From CAZUMH01 sp964621645 (GTDB lineage: Bacteria > Zhuqueibacterota > QNDG01 > JAGLOF01): a DNA stretch of 28,283 nt. The translations under genes were made by a program, and so were the position numbers. Location of the stretch: positions 1 through 28,283 of the forward strand of contig CAZUMH010000038.1 in assembly GCA_964621645.1 (NCBI GenBank), in the 5' to 3' direction. Shown here in pieces: positions 1-7,932 of this stretch. A model generated the notes under the pieces. It was not told the origin of the DNA, searched no databases, and saw only the letters and a list, made by a program, of their open reading frames with translations. Each line of letters starts with the position of its first letter. Positions within the stretch are counted from its first letter, which is position 1.

Positions 1-357
1 ATAATAGCGGTTGTCCTGTTCATTCTGGGATGAGTGCATAGACGGGTCATCAGCTGAAACGACGAGGACTCCACCCGGCGCTCCGATAAGGCTCATTGAC
101 ATGAAGGGATCGGCGGCAACATTAAGCCCGACATGTTTCATTGCCACCAGAGCCCGGGCACCCTCAAAGGTAGCCCCCATGGCCACTTCGAACGCTACCT
201 TTTCATTGGGCGACCACTCACTGTAAATTTCAGGATATTTGGAAACATTCTCCAAGATCTCGGTGCTCGGAGTTCCGGGATAGGCGGTTGCCACGTGAAG
301 TCCGCTCTCATAACACCCGCGTGCCACGGCTTCGTTTCCCGAGAGTATCGCTTTCAT
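1..357 (-). CDS. iorA: Indolepyruvate:ferredoxin oxidoreductase alpha subunit, N-terminal part (cut by window edge)
   Basis: I translated the minus strand from the ATG at 357 to the window edge and got 119 uninterrupted residues. The protein begins MKAILSGNEAVARG and continues with AYPGTPSTEI, NEKVAFEVAMGA and GLNVAAD. These are the pyrimidine-binding-type N-terminal motifs of the thiamine-diphosphate alpha subunit of indolepyruvate ferredoxin oxidoreductase, which oxidatively decarboxylates aryl pyruvates from aromatic amino acids and reduces ferredoxin. A GGAG sequence five bases before the ATG is the likely ribosome binding site. The gene starts 114 bases beyond porB, after an intrinsic terminator, so it probably has its own promoter in 358-426. 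An iorB gene would be expected just outside the window. The fragment is open to the edge; nothing suggests it is broken. Confidence 0.88.
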   Translation of the reverse strand, partial: MKAILSGNEAVARGCYESGLHVATAYPGTPSTEILENVSKYPEIYSEWSPNEKVAFEVAMGATFEGARALVAMKHVGLNVAADPFMSMSLIGAPGGVLVVSADDPSMHSSQNEQDNRYY

Positions 358-426
358 TACAGCTCCATAATTAGATATATATCGACACTTACTTTACAAT
401 CGAAAGAATAAGTTTTCACTATCCGG

Positions 427-463
427 AAAAAACCGGCAGAGCAATAAAACCGTACGCTGCCGG
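427..463 (-). terminator. Rho-independent terminator of the por operon
   Basis: Read on the minus strand, CCGGCAG (457-463) pairs with CTGCCGG (433-439) around a 17-base loop. Six T residues follow at once (the A-run at 427-432 on the plus strand). It sits 9 bases beyond the porB stop and before iorA, where an operon terminator would be expected. The loop is longer than usual, which lowers confidence slightly. Confidence 0.7.
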
Positions 464-471
464 ATCCGTAA

Positions 472-1392
472 CTATCCCTCAGCCTCCTCACCGAAGGCCG
501 CTTCCAGCTTCAACAGCCTGTTCCAGTTTTTATCTACCTCGGACTGGATATAGGCCACTTCATCTTCTTTCAAATGAGCGAAGCGTCCCTGCAGTTTGAG
601 GTATTCCGCGACCGGCTTTGGATTTTTGATTTTCCTGTTTATCCGGTAAATACCACCTTCTATTTCATAAATAGGGAAAACATTGCACTGAGTAGCCAGT
701 TTAGCGACTTTAACCGTTATATCAGGCGGGTGCTTCCACCCGGTGGGACAGGGCGCAAACAGATGAATAAACTTTGCTCCTTTAATGGATTTCGCTTTTT
801 GCAGCTTTTTAATAAAATCCTCGGGGTAGGCGATATTCGCCGTGGCGCAGTACGGGATATAATGCGCCGCCATGATTCCCATGATATTCTTCTTCTGACC
901 TTTGCGATAGTGTTTTACCGGCGTAGTGGTTGTCCAGGCCCCGTGGGGAGTCGCCGAGGAGCGCTGGATACCGGTGTTCATATAGGCCTCGTTATCGTAC
1001 ACCACATAGATCAGGTTATCGTTTCTTTCAGCCGCCCCCGAGAGAGCCTGCAGCCCGATATCGAAAGTGCCGCCATCACCGGCCCAGGCCAGGGTCGTAA
1101 TATCATCCTTTCCCAACTGCGAAAGGGCATGACTGATACCTGATGCAGTGGAAGCGGCCGTCTCAAAGGCGCAGTGGTAAATGGGGACTCCGGCAGCCGA
1201 GTAAGGGAATGGTCCGTCTATTACCGCCCAGCAGCAAGCCGGAATGGACATTATCGTCTTGCGACCCAAGCCCTTCAGCGCGTATCTGAGGGCCATACTG
1301 GCGCCGCATCCCTGACACGCCAAATGTCCCGGGGAGAGTATTTCTTCCTCAGGAATGGTCAATCTTTTCTGTTTTATATCAACATCGCTCAT
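472..1392 (-). CDS. porB: 2-oxoacid (pyruvate-type):ferredoxin oxidoreductase, beta subunit
   Basis: This 306-residue protein is the thiamine-diphosphate-binding beta subunit of a four-subunit pyruvate/2-ketoacid:ferredoxin oxidoreductase. The enzyme interconverts a 2-oxoacid plus CoA with acyl-CoA and CO2 using ferredoxin. Visible motifs are CQGCG (residues 26-30), a CC pair near 53-54 and a later APCPTGW cysteine, which together fit the family's [4Fe-4S] ligands. The TPP/Mg motif is GDGGT (about 105-109) followed by DNEAYMNTG (about 133-141). The length is normal for PorB. Its ATG overlaps the porA stop as ATGA, indicating translational coupling. It is the last gene of porGDAB. Pyruvate is the likeliest substrate from gene order and motif quality, but a branched-chain 2-oxoacid enzyme cannot be excluded by sequence alone. 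Confidence 0.93.
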   Translation of the reverse strand: MSDVDIKQKRLTIPEEEILSPGHLACQGCGASMALRYALKGLGRKTIMSIPACCWAVIDGPFPYSAAGVPIYHCAFETAASTASGISHALSQLGKDDITTLAWAGDGGTFDIGLQALSGAAERNDNLIYVVYDNEAYMNTGIQRSSATPHGAWTTTTPVKHYRKGQKKNIMGIMAAHYIPYCATANIAYPEDFIKKLQKAKSIKGAKFIHLFAPCPTGWKHPPDITVKVAKLATQCNVFPIYEIEGGIYRINRKIKNPKPVAEYLKLQGRFAHLKEDEVAYIQSEVDKNWNRLLKLEAAFGEEAEG

Positions 1393-2537
1393 TTTTTCAC
1401 TCCTATCCAGATCAGATTCTTTGCATCATTTTTCTGCATATAGGTGACCATGGAAATAATATCGTCTATCGATACATCTCTTCCGCCCAAACCCGCAATA
1501 AATCCGTATATGGGGAGATCATGACCATACATTGCGGCCTTGACTTCCGACATGAACGGGCCTTCATGACCAAAGGAAATTGCACGGTCTATAACACCGA
1601 TTTTCTTGGCCTTTGCCAGAATATCTTTTACTTCTTCGGAGGGAAATGGCCGCAGATAACGAATTTTCAGGGCTCCTACCTTCAAACCGCTGTCACGCAT
1701 ACGATCCACGGCGTCCATCGCTGTCCCAGCAATGGTACCGTAATCCACCAGGATGTGTTCGGCATCATCACATTTGTAGGCCTCTGTGAGTCCGTATTCC
1801 CTTCCGAAATGCTCAGCGAATTCCTTGCCCACTTTTCGGATTACTTCCTTGGCCTTTTCCTGAGCCTGATGCATTTTATAGGAAAATTCATAATAGTGCT
1901 CAGGCGAAGTCAAGGCACCGAAAGAGTGCGGTTCATCAACATCCAGCTTAATGGCCGGGTTATACGGCGGCAGGAAGGCATCGATGCGTTTGGCATCATA
2001 GATATCCACCACCTGAGATGTGTGGGACAGGAAGAAGGCGTCCAGATTTACCAATGAAGGCAGGAGAATTTCGGCTGCCTCACAGATTTTGTATGACATG
2101 AGGATGGTATCGAACACTTCCTGATTGTTTTCACAGTAGACCTGAAGCCAGCCGGTGTCCCGCTGGGCTATGGAATCAGTAACATCTGCCCAGATCGACC
2201 AACCCGGAGCCATGGCCCGGTTCACGTTAGCCAGCACAATCGGCAGCCGTCCTCGGGCAGCCCAGTGGATGAGTTCATGCATCAGGGCCAGCCCCTGAGC
2301 GCTGGTAGCCGTAAAGGTCCTGGCTCCTGCGGCCTGAGCGCCGATACATGCGGCCAGGGCACTGTGTTCTGATTCGACTTTGATAAAATCAGCATTGAGC
2401 TCGCCATCTGCGACGATCTCGGAGAGAATCTCAACAATAGTCGTTTGAGGGGTAATGGGATACGCTGCCACCACATTAACTCGAGCTGCGGTTGCGCCAT
2501 AGGCGGCGGCGAAATTCCCGGTGAGTACTTTCTTCAT
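1389..2537 (-). CDS. porA: 2-oxoacid (pyruvate-type):ferredoxin oxidoreductase, alpha subunit
   Basis: This 382-residue protein is the alpha subunit of the same oxidoreductase. It provides the pyrimidine-binding and transketolase C-terminal-like domains that complete the active site at the interface with PorB. The sequence shows AAYPITPQTTIVE near residues 24-36, VESEHSALAACIGA near 54-67 and TSAQGLALMHE near 78-88, all typical of the family. The region YGTIAGTAMDAVD in the C-terminal third belongs to the domain that packs against the core. The start is fixed by a strong AGGAGG ahead of the ATG. It lies 12 bases beyond porD and overlaps porB by four bases. No truncation or unusual residue was noticed. 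Confidence 0.93.
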   Translation of the reverse strand: MKKVLTGNFAAAYGATAARVNVVAAYPITPQTTIVEILSEIVADGELNADFIKVESEHSALAACIGAQAAGARTFTATSAQGLALMHELIHWAARGRLPIVLANVNRAMAPGWSIWADVTDSIAQRDTGWLQVYCENNQEVFDTILMSYKICEAAEILLPSLVNLDAFFLSHTSQVVDIYDAKRIDAFLPPYNPAIKLDVDEPHSFGALTSPEHYYEFSYKMHQAQEKAKEVIRKVGKEFAEHFGREYGLTEAYKCDDAEHILVDYGTIAGTAMDAVDRMRDSGLKVGALKIRYLRPFPSEEVKDILAKAKKIGVIDRAISFGHEGPFMSEVKAAMYGHDLPIYGFIAGLGGRDVSIDDIISMVTYMQKNDAKNLIWIGVKK

Positions 2538-2549
2538 CTTCGCCTCCTT

Positions 2550-2849
2550 TTACTTTCCTTCTTTTTCTGAACTAATGGCGTCCGCGGGACACTCGAGCAC
2601 GCAGATTCCACATCCCTTACAAAAATCATAGTCGATAGTGGGAGGACTGGTAGGAAATATTGCCGGTTCAGGGCAGTATTTCCAGCAGATCATACAGCTG
2701 GTGCATTTTTCTATATCAATCACCGGTCTGAGAGACCGCCAGGAAGCGGTTTTATTAACCCGCATACTGCCCATGGAAGCGGGCATATCCGGCATATCTT
2801 GAGCTCCCCGTATTATAACCTCTTCTGCTTTATCATTTTTTTTATTCAT
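2550..2849 (-). CDS. porD: 2-oxoacid:ferredoxin oxidoreductase, delta (ferredoxin-like) subunit
   Basis: This ferredoxin-like electron-transfer subunit carries two [4Fe-4S] motifs, CTSCMICWKYCP and CKGCGICVLECP, in its C-terminal half. It relays electrons from the PorA/PorB active site to soluble ferredoxin. I chose the internal ATG at 2849 (99 residues, starting MNKKNDKAEE) rather than a longer open frame that would run into porG. AAGGAG lies just before 2849, and this start leaves a 10-base gap after the porG stop. The N-terminal part, with TASWRSLRPVID before the first cluster, is typical of PorD. The gene sits between porG and porA, the usual order for four-subunit enzymes. Confidence 0.92.
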   Translation of the reverse strand: MNKKNDKAEEVIIRGAQDMPDMPASMGSMRVNKTASWRSLRPVIDIEKCTSCMICWKYCPEPAIFPTSPPTIDYDFCKGCGICVLECPADAISSEKEGK

Positions 2850-2859
2850 AACATCTCCT

Positions 2860-3414
2860 TTATCCCAGCGCAGACTCGTAGCTCTCTCTGGCCGCAATTG
2901 CATTCTTTTCCTTTTTCAGCGGGATTTTTTCCTTGATCGCCTCTTCGATAGATTCGATCTTCACCAGACCGGTCGCCTTAGCGACCGCTCCGAGTATCGC
3001 TGTGTTTACAATAGGCGCAGCCGGACTCCCCAGACCGTGTCTTACCGCGATGGCAGAGCAGTCAACCGTGTATATTATGGGATTTTCGGTGTTAGAGAAT
3101 TCGAATTCTTCCGGTTTACGCTCAGTGTTGATAATGATTTTTCCGTTAGTTTTGAGGCCCTCGGTAAGGGGTACAGCACCGATAAGCGTAGGGTCGAGTA
3201 TAACCACCACATCCGGCTCATAAATGTAACAGTGTATCCGGATGGTATCATCACTGATTCGGGTAAATGCGGTAACAGGGGCTCCTCTTCGTTCCACGCC
3301 AAAAAAGGGGAACGCCTGAACCTCTTTCCCCTCTTTGAACGCGGCTATTGCCAGGACATCTGAAGCTTTAACCGCGCCTTGTCCGCCTCTTCCATGAAAT
3401 CTTATTTCGATCAT
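2860..3414 (-). CDS. porG: 2-oxoacid:ferredoxin oxidoreductase, gamma subunit
   Basis: This 184-residue gamma subunit opens with the family signature HGRGGQGA (residues 7-14), followed by [13 protein letters not shown] (about 35-47) in the CoA-binding-type domain of POR/KOR gamma subunits. It is the first gene of porG-porD-porA-porB. A GGAGG site precedes the ATG at 3414. A promoter-like sequence lies upstream at 3462-3490. The protein is full length for a free-standing PorG. Nothing is missing from the four-gene enzyme, so a complete ferredoxin-reducing 2-oxoacid dehydrogenase is encoded here. Confidence 0.93.
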
Positions 3415-3461
3415 AAAATTCCTCCGAAAAATGAGGTAATTGCACTTGTAATATACTGTTT

Positions 3462-3490
3462 AATGTAGAGAAAAAGGGAGTGTAATTCAA
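3462..3490 (-). promoter_or_regulatory. Predicted sigma-70-type promoter of porGDAB
   Basis: On the minus strand TTGAAT (3485-3490) is separated by exactly 17 bases from TACATT (3462-3467), leaving about 47 bases before the porG ATG. The hexamers match the consensus at 4 to 5 of 6 positions. The rest of the 200-base gap between nadC and porG (3415-3614) is AT-rich and contains no gene. A Fur-like AT-rich element (3503-3517) lies just upstream of the -35 and is described in the findings. Confidence 0.45.
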
Positions 3491-3614
3491 GGAAAATCTT
3501 AGGAATAATTATCATTCGAAACTGATTTCTTGCCCTAAAGTTTTCCTAATTAATGAAAGCATGTCAATTAGCGGGATTTATTAGATTTTATAATACGATG
3601 TAACAAAACTGTCA

Positions 3615-4469
3615 CTACAAACGTGCTATCTGCAAAGTGATATCCAATATTCCTGCTGAATGGGTCAACGCTCCCACAGAGATGTAATTCACTCCGGTGC
3701 GGGCGATCGCTGCAACATTTTCCATTGTCACATTTCCTGATGCCTCTGTTTCAATCTTTCCGTCTATGATCTTGACCGCTTCAGTCATTTCCGTAATGCT
3801 CATATTGTCCAGCATAATTCTGTCAACCGGCAGGAGCAGTGCTTCCTTCACTTCAGCCAGATTACGGGTCTCGACTTCAATCTTTATTTCTTTTTTTTCT
3901 TTTTTCAGATAACCGAGGCACTTGTTCACTGCTTCCGTCAGACTTCCGGCAGCATCTATGTGATTGTCCTTGATCATAATCATATCGTAAAGCCCCATGC
4001 GGTGATTGACTCCCCCTCCCTGGGCTACGGCATATTTTTCCAGTTCCCTAAGTCCCGGCGTTGTTTTTCTGGTGTCCAGGATATGGGCACCGCTTCCTGC
4101 TATTTCTTTGACAAAGGCGTTGGTGAGGGTGGCTATTCCCGAGAGGTGTTGAATAAAATTCAGAGCAACCCGCTCGGCCTGCAGGATGGGAAAAAGCCGT
4201 CCCTCAACTATACAGATAACCTGTCCGCGTTCCACGAAACTGCCGTCATCAAATACTGGACGTATTTTCAAACCGGGATCAACTGTATGAAAAACAAATT
4301 CGAGAACCTTCATCCCTGCGATTACACCGGTCTGTTTGACAATCAGCTTGCCCTTACCCACCGTGTCCGGAGACACAGTACTAAGGGTCGTTACATCACC
4401 AGGCCCGCCAAGGTCTTCCGCAAGCGCCTGTTTAACTATTTTTCTTATTGACTCCGTGGATGGATTCAT
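3615..4469 (-). CDS. nadC: Nicotinate-nucleotide pyrophosphorylase (quinolinate phosphoribosyltransferase)
   Basis: NadC converts quinolinate and PRPP to nicotinate mononucleotide, CO2 and pyrophosphate in de novo NAD synthesis. The protein shows the family core: ALAEDLG..GDVTT near the N-terminus, QAERVALNFIQHLSGIAT, then DTRKTTPGLRELEKYAV with the basic substrate-binding residues. KDNHI, EVETR and VDRIMLDNM follow, forming the barrel's acidic and phosphate-binding positions. I chose the ATG at 4469 (284 residues). An upstream TTG at 4484 extends the frame, but AGAGG lies six bases before 4469 and the longer N-terminus adds nothing conserved. It stands downstream of the tricorn protease gene, separated by a hairpin-containing gap. 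No other NAD synthesis genes are in the window. Confidence 0.93.
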   Translation of the reverse strand: MNPSTESIRKIVKQALAEDLGGPGDVTTLSTVSPDTVGKGKLIVKQTGVIAGMKVLEFVFHTVDPGLKIRPVFDDGSFVERGQVICIVEGRLFPILQAERVALNFIQHLSGIATLTNAFVKEIAGSGAHILDTRKTTPGLRELEKYAVAQGGGVNHRMGLYDMIMIKDNHIDAAGSLTEAVNKCLGYLKKEKKEIKIEVETRNLAEVKEALLLPVDRIMLDNMSITEMTEAVKIIDGKIETEASGNVTMENVAAIARTGVNYISVGALTHSAGILDITLQIARL

Positions 4470-4506
4470 CACATTCCTCTTCAACTTTTAATGCGGGGTA
4501 AAGCGA

Positions 4507-4543
4507 GGGACGGATCTCTTCCACCAAGCAAGAGATCCGCCCC
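4507..4543. other. Strong inverted repeat between the tricorn protease gene and nadC
   Basis: A perfect 10-base stem, 4511-4520 paired with 4530-4539, encloses a 9-base loop. After one mismatch it extends by three further G:C pairs (4507-4509 with 4541-4543). On the minus strand, the direction of both flanking genes, no T-run follows, so it is not a classic intrinsic terminator. On the plus strand five T residues follow (4549-4553), six bases beyond the stem. It may be an RNA processing, stabilising or attenuation hairpin. Confidence 0.6.
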
Positions 4544-4561
4544 CCATGTTTTTACGGAATC

Positions 4562-7500
4562 TTAATGCCGATCGGGTCCTTCTGGCTTGGTTATTTCCGT
4601 AACCGGATGTTTCTTCAGCTCCTCCAGAAGATACTGAACAGCCTTCTCCAGCATGGGCTGATGACCCGCGTAAATCAGGGTGGGATCATCGAAAGCTTCG
4701 ATATCCGGGTGAACGCCGTAGTATTCCACGTCCCATTCACCTTTCGTGTTCACATAGGCAAAAGCGGGAACGGCCATCCCGCCTCCGTCCACAAACCGCG
4801 GACTGCCGGAATACCCAATCAATCCTCCCCAGGTGGTCTGTCCCATGAGCGGTCCCAGTTTCAATTCCTGGAAATAATCGGGGAAGGCGTCACCCCCTGA
4901 ACTGGAACGGCCGTTGATCAGCATGACCTTGGGGCCTTGATGGACCGGAAAGGGAGTGGTATAAAGCGGCAGGTTACGTCTTGCCCAGTATTGCAGCGTC
5001 GGCTTTGCCATATCCAGCGCCATGGGATCAGGCAGGGATCCGCCTCCGTTATAACGGTCGTCGATGATCAATGCTTCTTTGGTATGCTGACTGTACCATC
5101 CTTTATAAAATTCACGGAAGCCAGGAAAACTGGTATTGGGGACATAGATATATCCGACCTTGCCTCCCGAGAGACTGTCCACAATCGCCCTGTTTCTCAA
5201 CACCCAGTTATATTGACGCAGGGCAATCTCTGACGGTATGGTGCGAATGGTTATCGTACGAGTGTCTCTTTCACTCGCTTTATCGTTGACTGTCAACTCG
5301 ACCAATTTATTGGCTTTGTTCTCCAGAAATTTGTAGGGATTTTCATCCGTGGTTATTGGATTACTGTCAATAGCGATAAGGTACTCCCCTTCGCGGACAT
5401 TAAGTCCTGGTTCCTGCAGGGGAGAACGCAATTCCTCGTTCCAGGTTTCGCCCTGGTAAATATGACTTATCCGGTAGTATTTTCCATCAGGGGTCAGTTT
5501 CGCGCCCAGCAATCCGACCGGGACTCGTTTCACCGTTTCCACATCACCGTTGTTTACATAACAGTGGCCCGCATTCAGCTCACCGATCAATTCTCCGATG
5601 ATGTAATCCAGATCGGTGCGGTGAGCTACATACTCGACAAGGGGGGAATATTTGTCATACATCGCCTTCCAGTCTACCCCGTTCATGCCGGGATCATAGA
5701 ACCAGTCCCGCATAATGCGCCAGGCATCGGTAAATATCTGACGCCATTCCACCCTGGGGTCGATCCTCATGACCATATCGGAGAGATCGAGTTTTCCCTT
5801 GCCCGGCTTCTGGCCCGGACGCAAGTCCGTGATGGTGTACCCTCCTCTGTCCCGAAAGATAAATTTCTTTCCATCAGCACTCACCACTGCGGAACGCGCT
5901 CCCTGCATGATTTCCTTCTCTTCTCTGTCTTTCATGGAAAAGAGATAGAGGGTATTGTCCCTGGTATATACCAGTCCGTCCTCAATAGCGGTAACAATCC
6001 CGTATCTGCCGGTGGGCACTGGATAGGCCTCTATTCTGCCGTTAAATCCTTCCCAGTCGACAATCATCTTTTCTTTTTTGACTTCTTTCTTTTTCCCGGA
6101 ATTATTCTTGTCAGAACCGGGTGTCTCATCATCATCAAGCGGTGCGAGAGGATCTTTAGCATTCGTATTCAAAGTTCCGAAATAGAGTTTGGCATCGAAA
6201 CTTCTGTTACCCCAATTATAGTCGCGATTTGAGACGAATGACAACAGACTGCCGTCCGCGCTGAACATGGGGTTGTATTCATCCGTATCGGAATTTGTAA
6301 GCCGATGTGGTTTCCCCTCGTCAATGTTGTAGACCCAGATCGAGGAAAGACGATTCTCATCATCCTTGCAATAGGCGATCCAGGAATCATCAGGGGACCA
6401 GCGATACCCTGAAATTGGTGAGTAGTACCCCGTGTCGACAAGTTTCGTACTGCCGCTGGCTTCGTCCACGATAAAGAGCTGGTTCTTTTTATCACCGACC
6501 AGAATCGATTTTGAATCATGCGACCAGACATATCCGGTGATCCAGGAACCGGTATCCTTTGTCAGCTGGCGCGGCGCTTTATCGCTGTTATACTTCTGCA
6601 GATAGATCTCATAATCACCATTCCTGTCGGACAGGAACGATATATAGCGTCCATCCGGAGACCAGTCCACCGACATTTCACGGTATTCAGGAGTGTTGGT
6701 CAGATTTTTGATCTGGCCGTGCTCGGCGGGGACACTGAACACCTCTCCTCTTGCCGAGAATATGGCTCGTTTTCCAGATGGAGAAAGGTAAAAGCTGTCA
6801 ACAAAACGGGAGACGTCCTTGTATACCGGCTGCAGATTCGGTTTATCATTGTTGATGTAAACGGTGATCTTGCGATAGGCGCCACTGGCGGGATCGAGAT
6901 AATAAAGGAAACCGCCATTCTCAAACACGATACCGCCCCGGCCCCGGCTGGGGCGCATGACATCATAGGTATCAAAATGGGTTATTTGTCTGATTTTTTT
7001 CGCAGCGATATCATAGGAGAATATATTGAGTGTTTGTGGTTCATCGGAATCCACATTCTCGCGATCGGAGGTAAAGAATATGCTGTTGCCGATCCACATG
7101 GGAAAATTATCCGTGCCTGGATAGTCGGTGATCCGTTCAATCTTGTTTTCCGCTAGATCATAGATCCAGATGTCCTGCGCAAATCCTGCTTTATAGCGTT
7201 TCCAGGTGCGGAACTCACGTGATTTTATGGAATAGGCCAGTTTTGTTCCATCCGGAGACAGGCTGGCAGGACCGCCCTCGTGAGGAGGGAGGACCTGAGG
7301 CAGCCCTTCCTTAAATGGATCCATCAGAAAAAACCGTCCGATACGCTCTCCAAATGGTGTGCGATTCCACCGTACAAGGATTTTCTTGCTATCAGGAGTC
7401 CAGTCGTACGGAAGGGTATCCCATCCGCCGCGGGGCGGCATTTCCCCCACATCCGGGTAATAGGTACACCGTTTTGGAATACCTCCTTCAGAGGGGATGA

Positions 7501-7771
7501 CGTATATCTGTCTGGTGCCGTCATATTCACCTGAAAAGGCGATCCAGCGTCCATCCGGAGAGAAACGGGGGTAAACTTCGAATCCGTCAAAAGAAGTCAG
7601 TTTTGTAGCAGTGCCACCTTCCAGTGAGACAGTATAGATGTCACCCGCATAGACAAATACGACTTTGTCTCCATTGATATGCGGCTGCCGCAGGAGTCCG
7701 GCTTCTTCCTGAGCCAGGAGAAGGCCGCTGGTAAAAAGGGTGAGAACGAGCAGCGTGAAGACTCTTTTCAT
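4562..7771 (-). CDS. Secreted tricorn-type protease (S41 family) with beta-propeller and PDZ domains
   Basis: This large serine protease resembles archaeal tricorn, which trims peptides. From the ATG at 7771 it has 1069 residues; GAGGAG precedes this start, and a 27-residue upstream extension would mask the signal peptide. Residues 1-21 are a Sec signal peptide ending near LLLA-Q. Residues about 25-640 hold repeated PD40/TolB-like blades, visible as SPDGRWIAFS, SPDGRYISFL and SADGSLLSFV. A lysine-rich linker lies near 550-568. The tricorn core follows: His736 in NAGHCYV, a PDZ-like domain around 745-845, the nucleophile Ser958 in SSSGGDAF and Glu1016 in EYYGVHPDIE, matching the known catalytic His, Ser and Glu. 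Bacterial relatives with signal peptides act outside the cytoplasm. It reads leftward from the divergent region shared with the orphan at 7933. Confidence 0.9.
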   Translation of the reverse strand: MKRVFTLLVLTLFTSGLLLAQEEAGLLRQPHINGDKVVFVYAGDIYTVSLEGGTATKLTSFDGFEVYPRFSPDGRWIAFSGEYDGTRQIYVIPSEGGIPKRCTYYPDVGEMPPRGGWDTLPYDWTPDSKKILVRWNRTPFGERIGRFFLMDPFKEGLPQVLPPHEGGPASLSPDGTKLAYSIKSREFRTWKRYKAGFAQDIWIYDLAENKIERITDYPGTDNFPMWIGNSIFFTSDRENVDSDEPQTLNIFSYDIAAKKIRQITHFDTYDVMRPSRGRGGIVFENGGFLYYLDPASGAYRKITVYINNDKPNLQPVYKDVSRFVDSFYLSPSGKRAIFSARGEVFSVPAEHGQIKNLTNTPEYREMSVDWSPDGRYISFLSDRNGDYEIYLQKYNSDKAPRQLTKDTGSWITGYVWSHDSKSILVGDKKNQLFIVDEASGSTKLVDTGYYSPISGYRWSPDDSWIAYCKDDENRLSSIWVYNIDEGKPHRLTNSDTDEYNPMFSADGSLLSFVSNRDYNWGNRSFDAKLYFGTLNTNAKDPLAPLDDDETPGSDKNNSGKKKEVKKEKMIVDWEGFNGRIEAYPVPTGRYGIVTAIEDGLVYTRDNTLYLFSMKDREEKEIMQGARSAVVSADGKKFIFRDRGGYTITDLRPGQKPGKGKLDLSDMVMRIDPRVEWRQIFTDAWRIMRDWFYDPGMNGVDWKAMYDKYSPLVEYVAHRTDLDYIIGELIGELNAGHCYVNNGDVETVKRVPVGLLGAKLTPDGKYYRISHIYQGETWNEELRSPLQEPGLNVREGEYLIAIDSNPITTDENPYKFLENKANKLVELTVNDKASERDTRTITIRTIPSEIALRQYNWVLRNRAIVDSLSGGKVGYIYVPNTSFPGFREFYKGWYSQHTKEALIIDDRYNGGGSLPDPMALDMAKPTLQYWARRNLPLYTTPFPVHQGPKVMLINGRSSSGGDAFPDYFQELKLGPLMGQTTWGGLIGYSGSPRFVDGGGMAVPAFAYVNTKGEWDVEYYGVHPDIEAFDDPTLIYAGHQPMLEKAVQYLLEELKKHPVTEITKPEGPDRH

Positions 7772-7932
7772 TGTATTTCTCCTCTTTTTTTCCGGGGAAA
7801 GAGATATTGTTAGTATACGCTGAAAAATGTGAAAAATATTTCGAAAAATCAAGCTGGATTTCTCTCTTGCATTATTCTATTGATTGTTGTAGGTTATATT
7901 TATTATCCACTGTTAAAAATAAGGGGGATGTC
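7772..7932. promoter_or_regulatory. Divergent promoter region between the tricorn protease and a secreted orphan
   Basis: This 161-base AT-rich region separates two divergent genes for exported proteins. On the minus strand TATACT (7812-7817) is a good -10 about 40 bases before the tricorn ATG, though no good -35 is visible. Three five-A tracts at 7823-7827, 7832-7836 and 7844-7848 are spaced 9 and 12 bases centre to centre, close to helical phasing. For the plus-strand gene the AT-rich stretch at 7874-7915 could hold a promoter, but I cannot choose hexamers with confidence. Confidence 0.4.

Noticed and set aside
574..1143. 189-codon plus-strand frame within porB
   Set aside because: Antisense shadow of a well-conserved gene with intact cofactor motifs; nothing supports expression.
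3562..3567. Perfect TTGACA on the minus strand as a por promoter -35
   Set aside because: No acceptable -10 hexamer lies 16 to 18 bases downstream; the TTGAAT/TACATT pair closer to porG fits better.
5462..6232. 256-codon open frame on the plus strand
   Set aside because: It lies wholly inside the tricorn protease gene on the opposite strand. It has no convincing ribosome site or recognisable domain, whereas the minus-strand protein has clear propeller and protease motifs.
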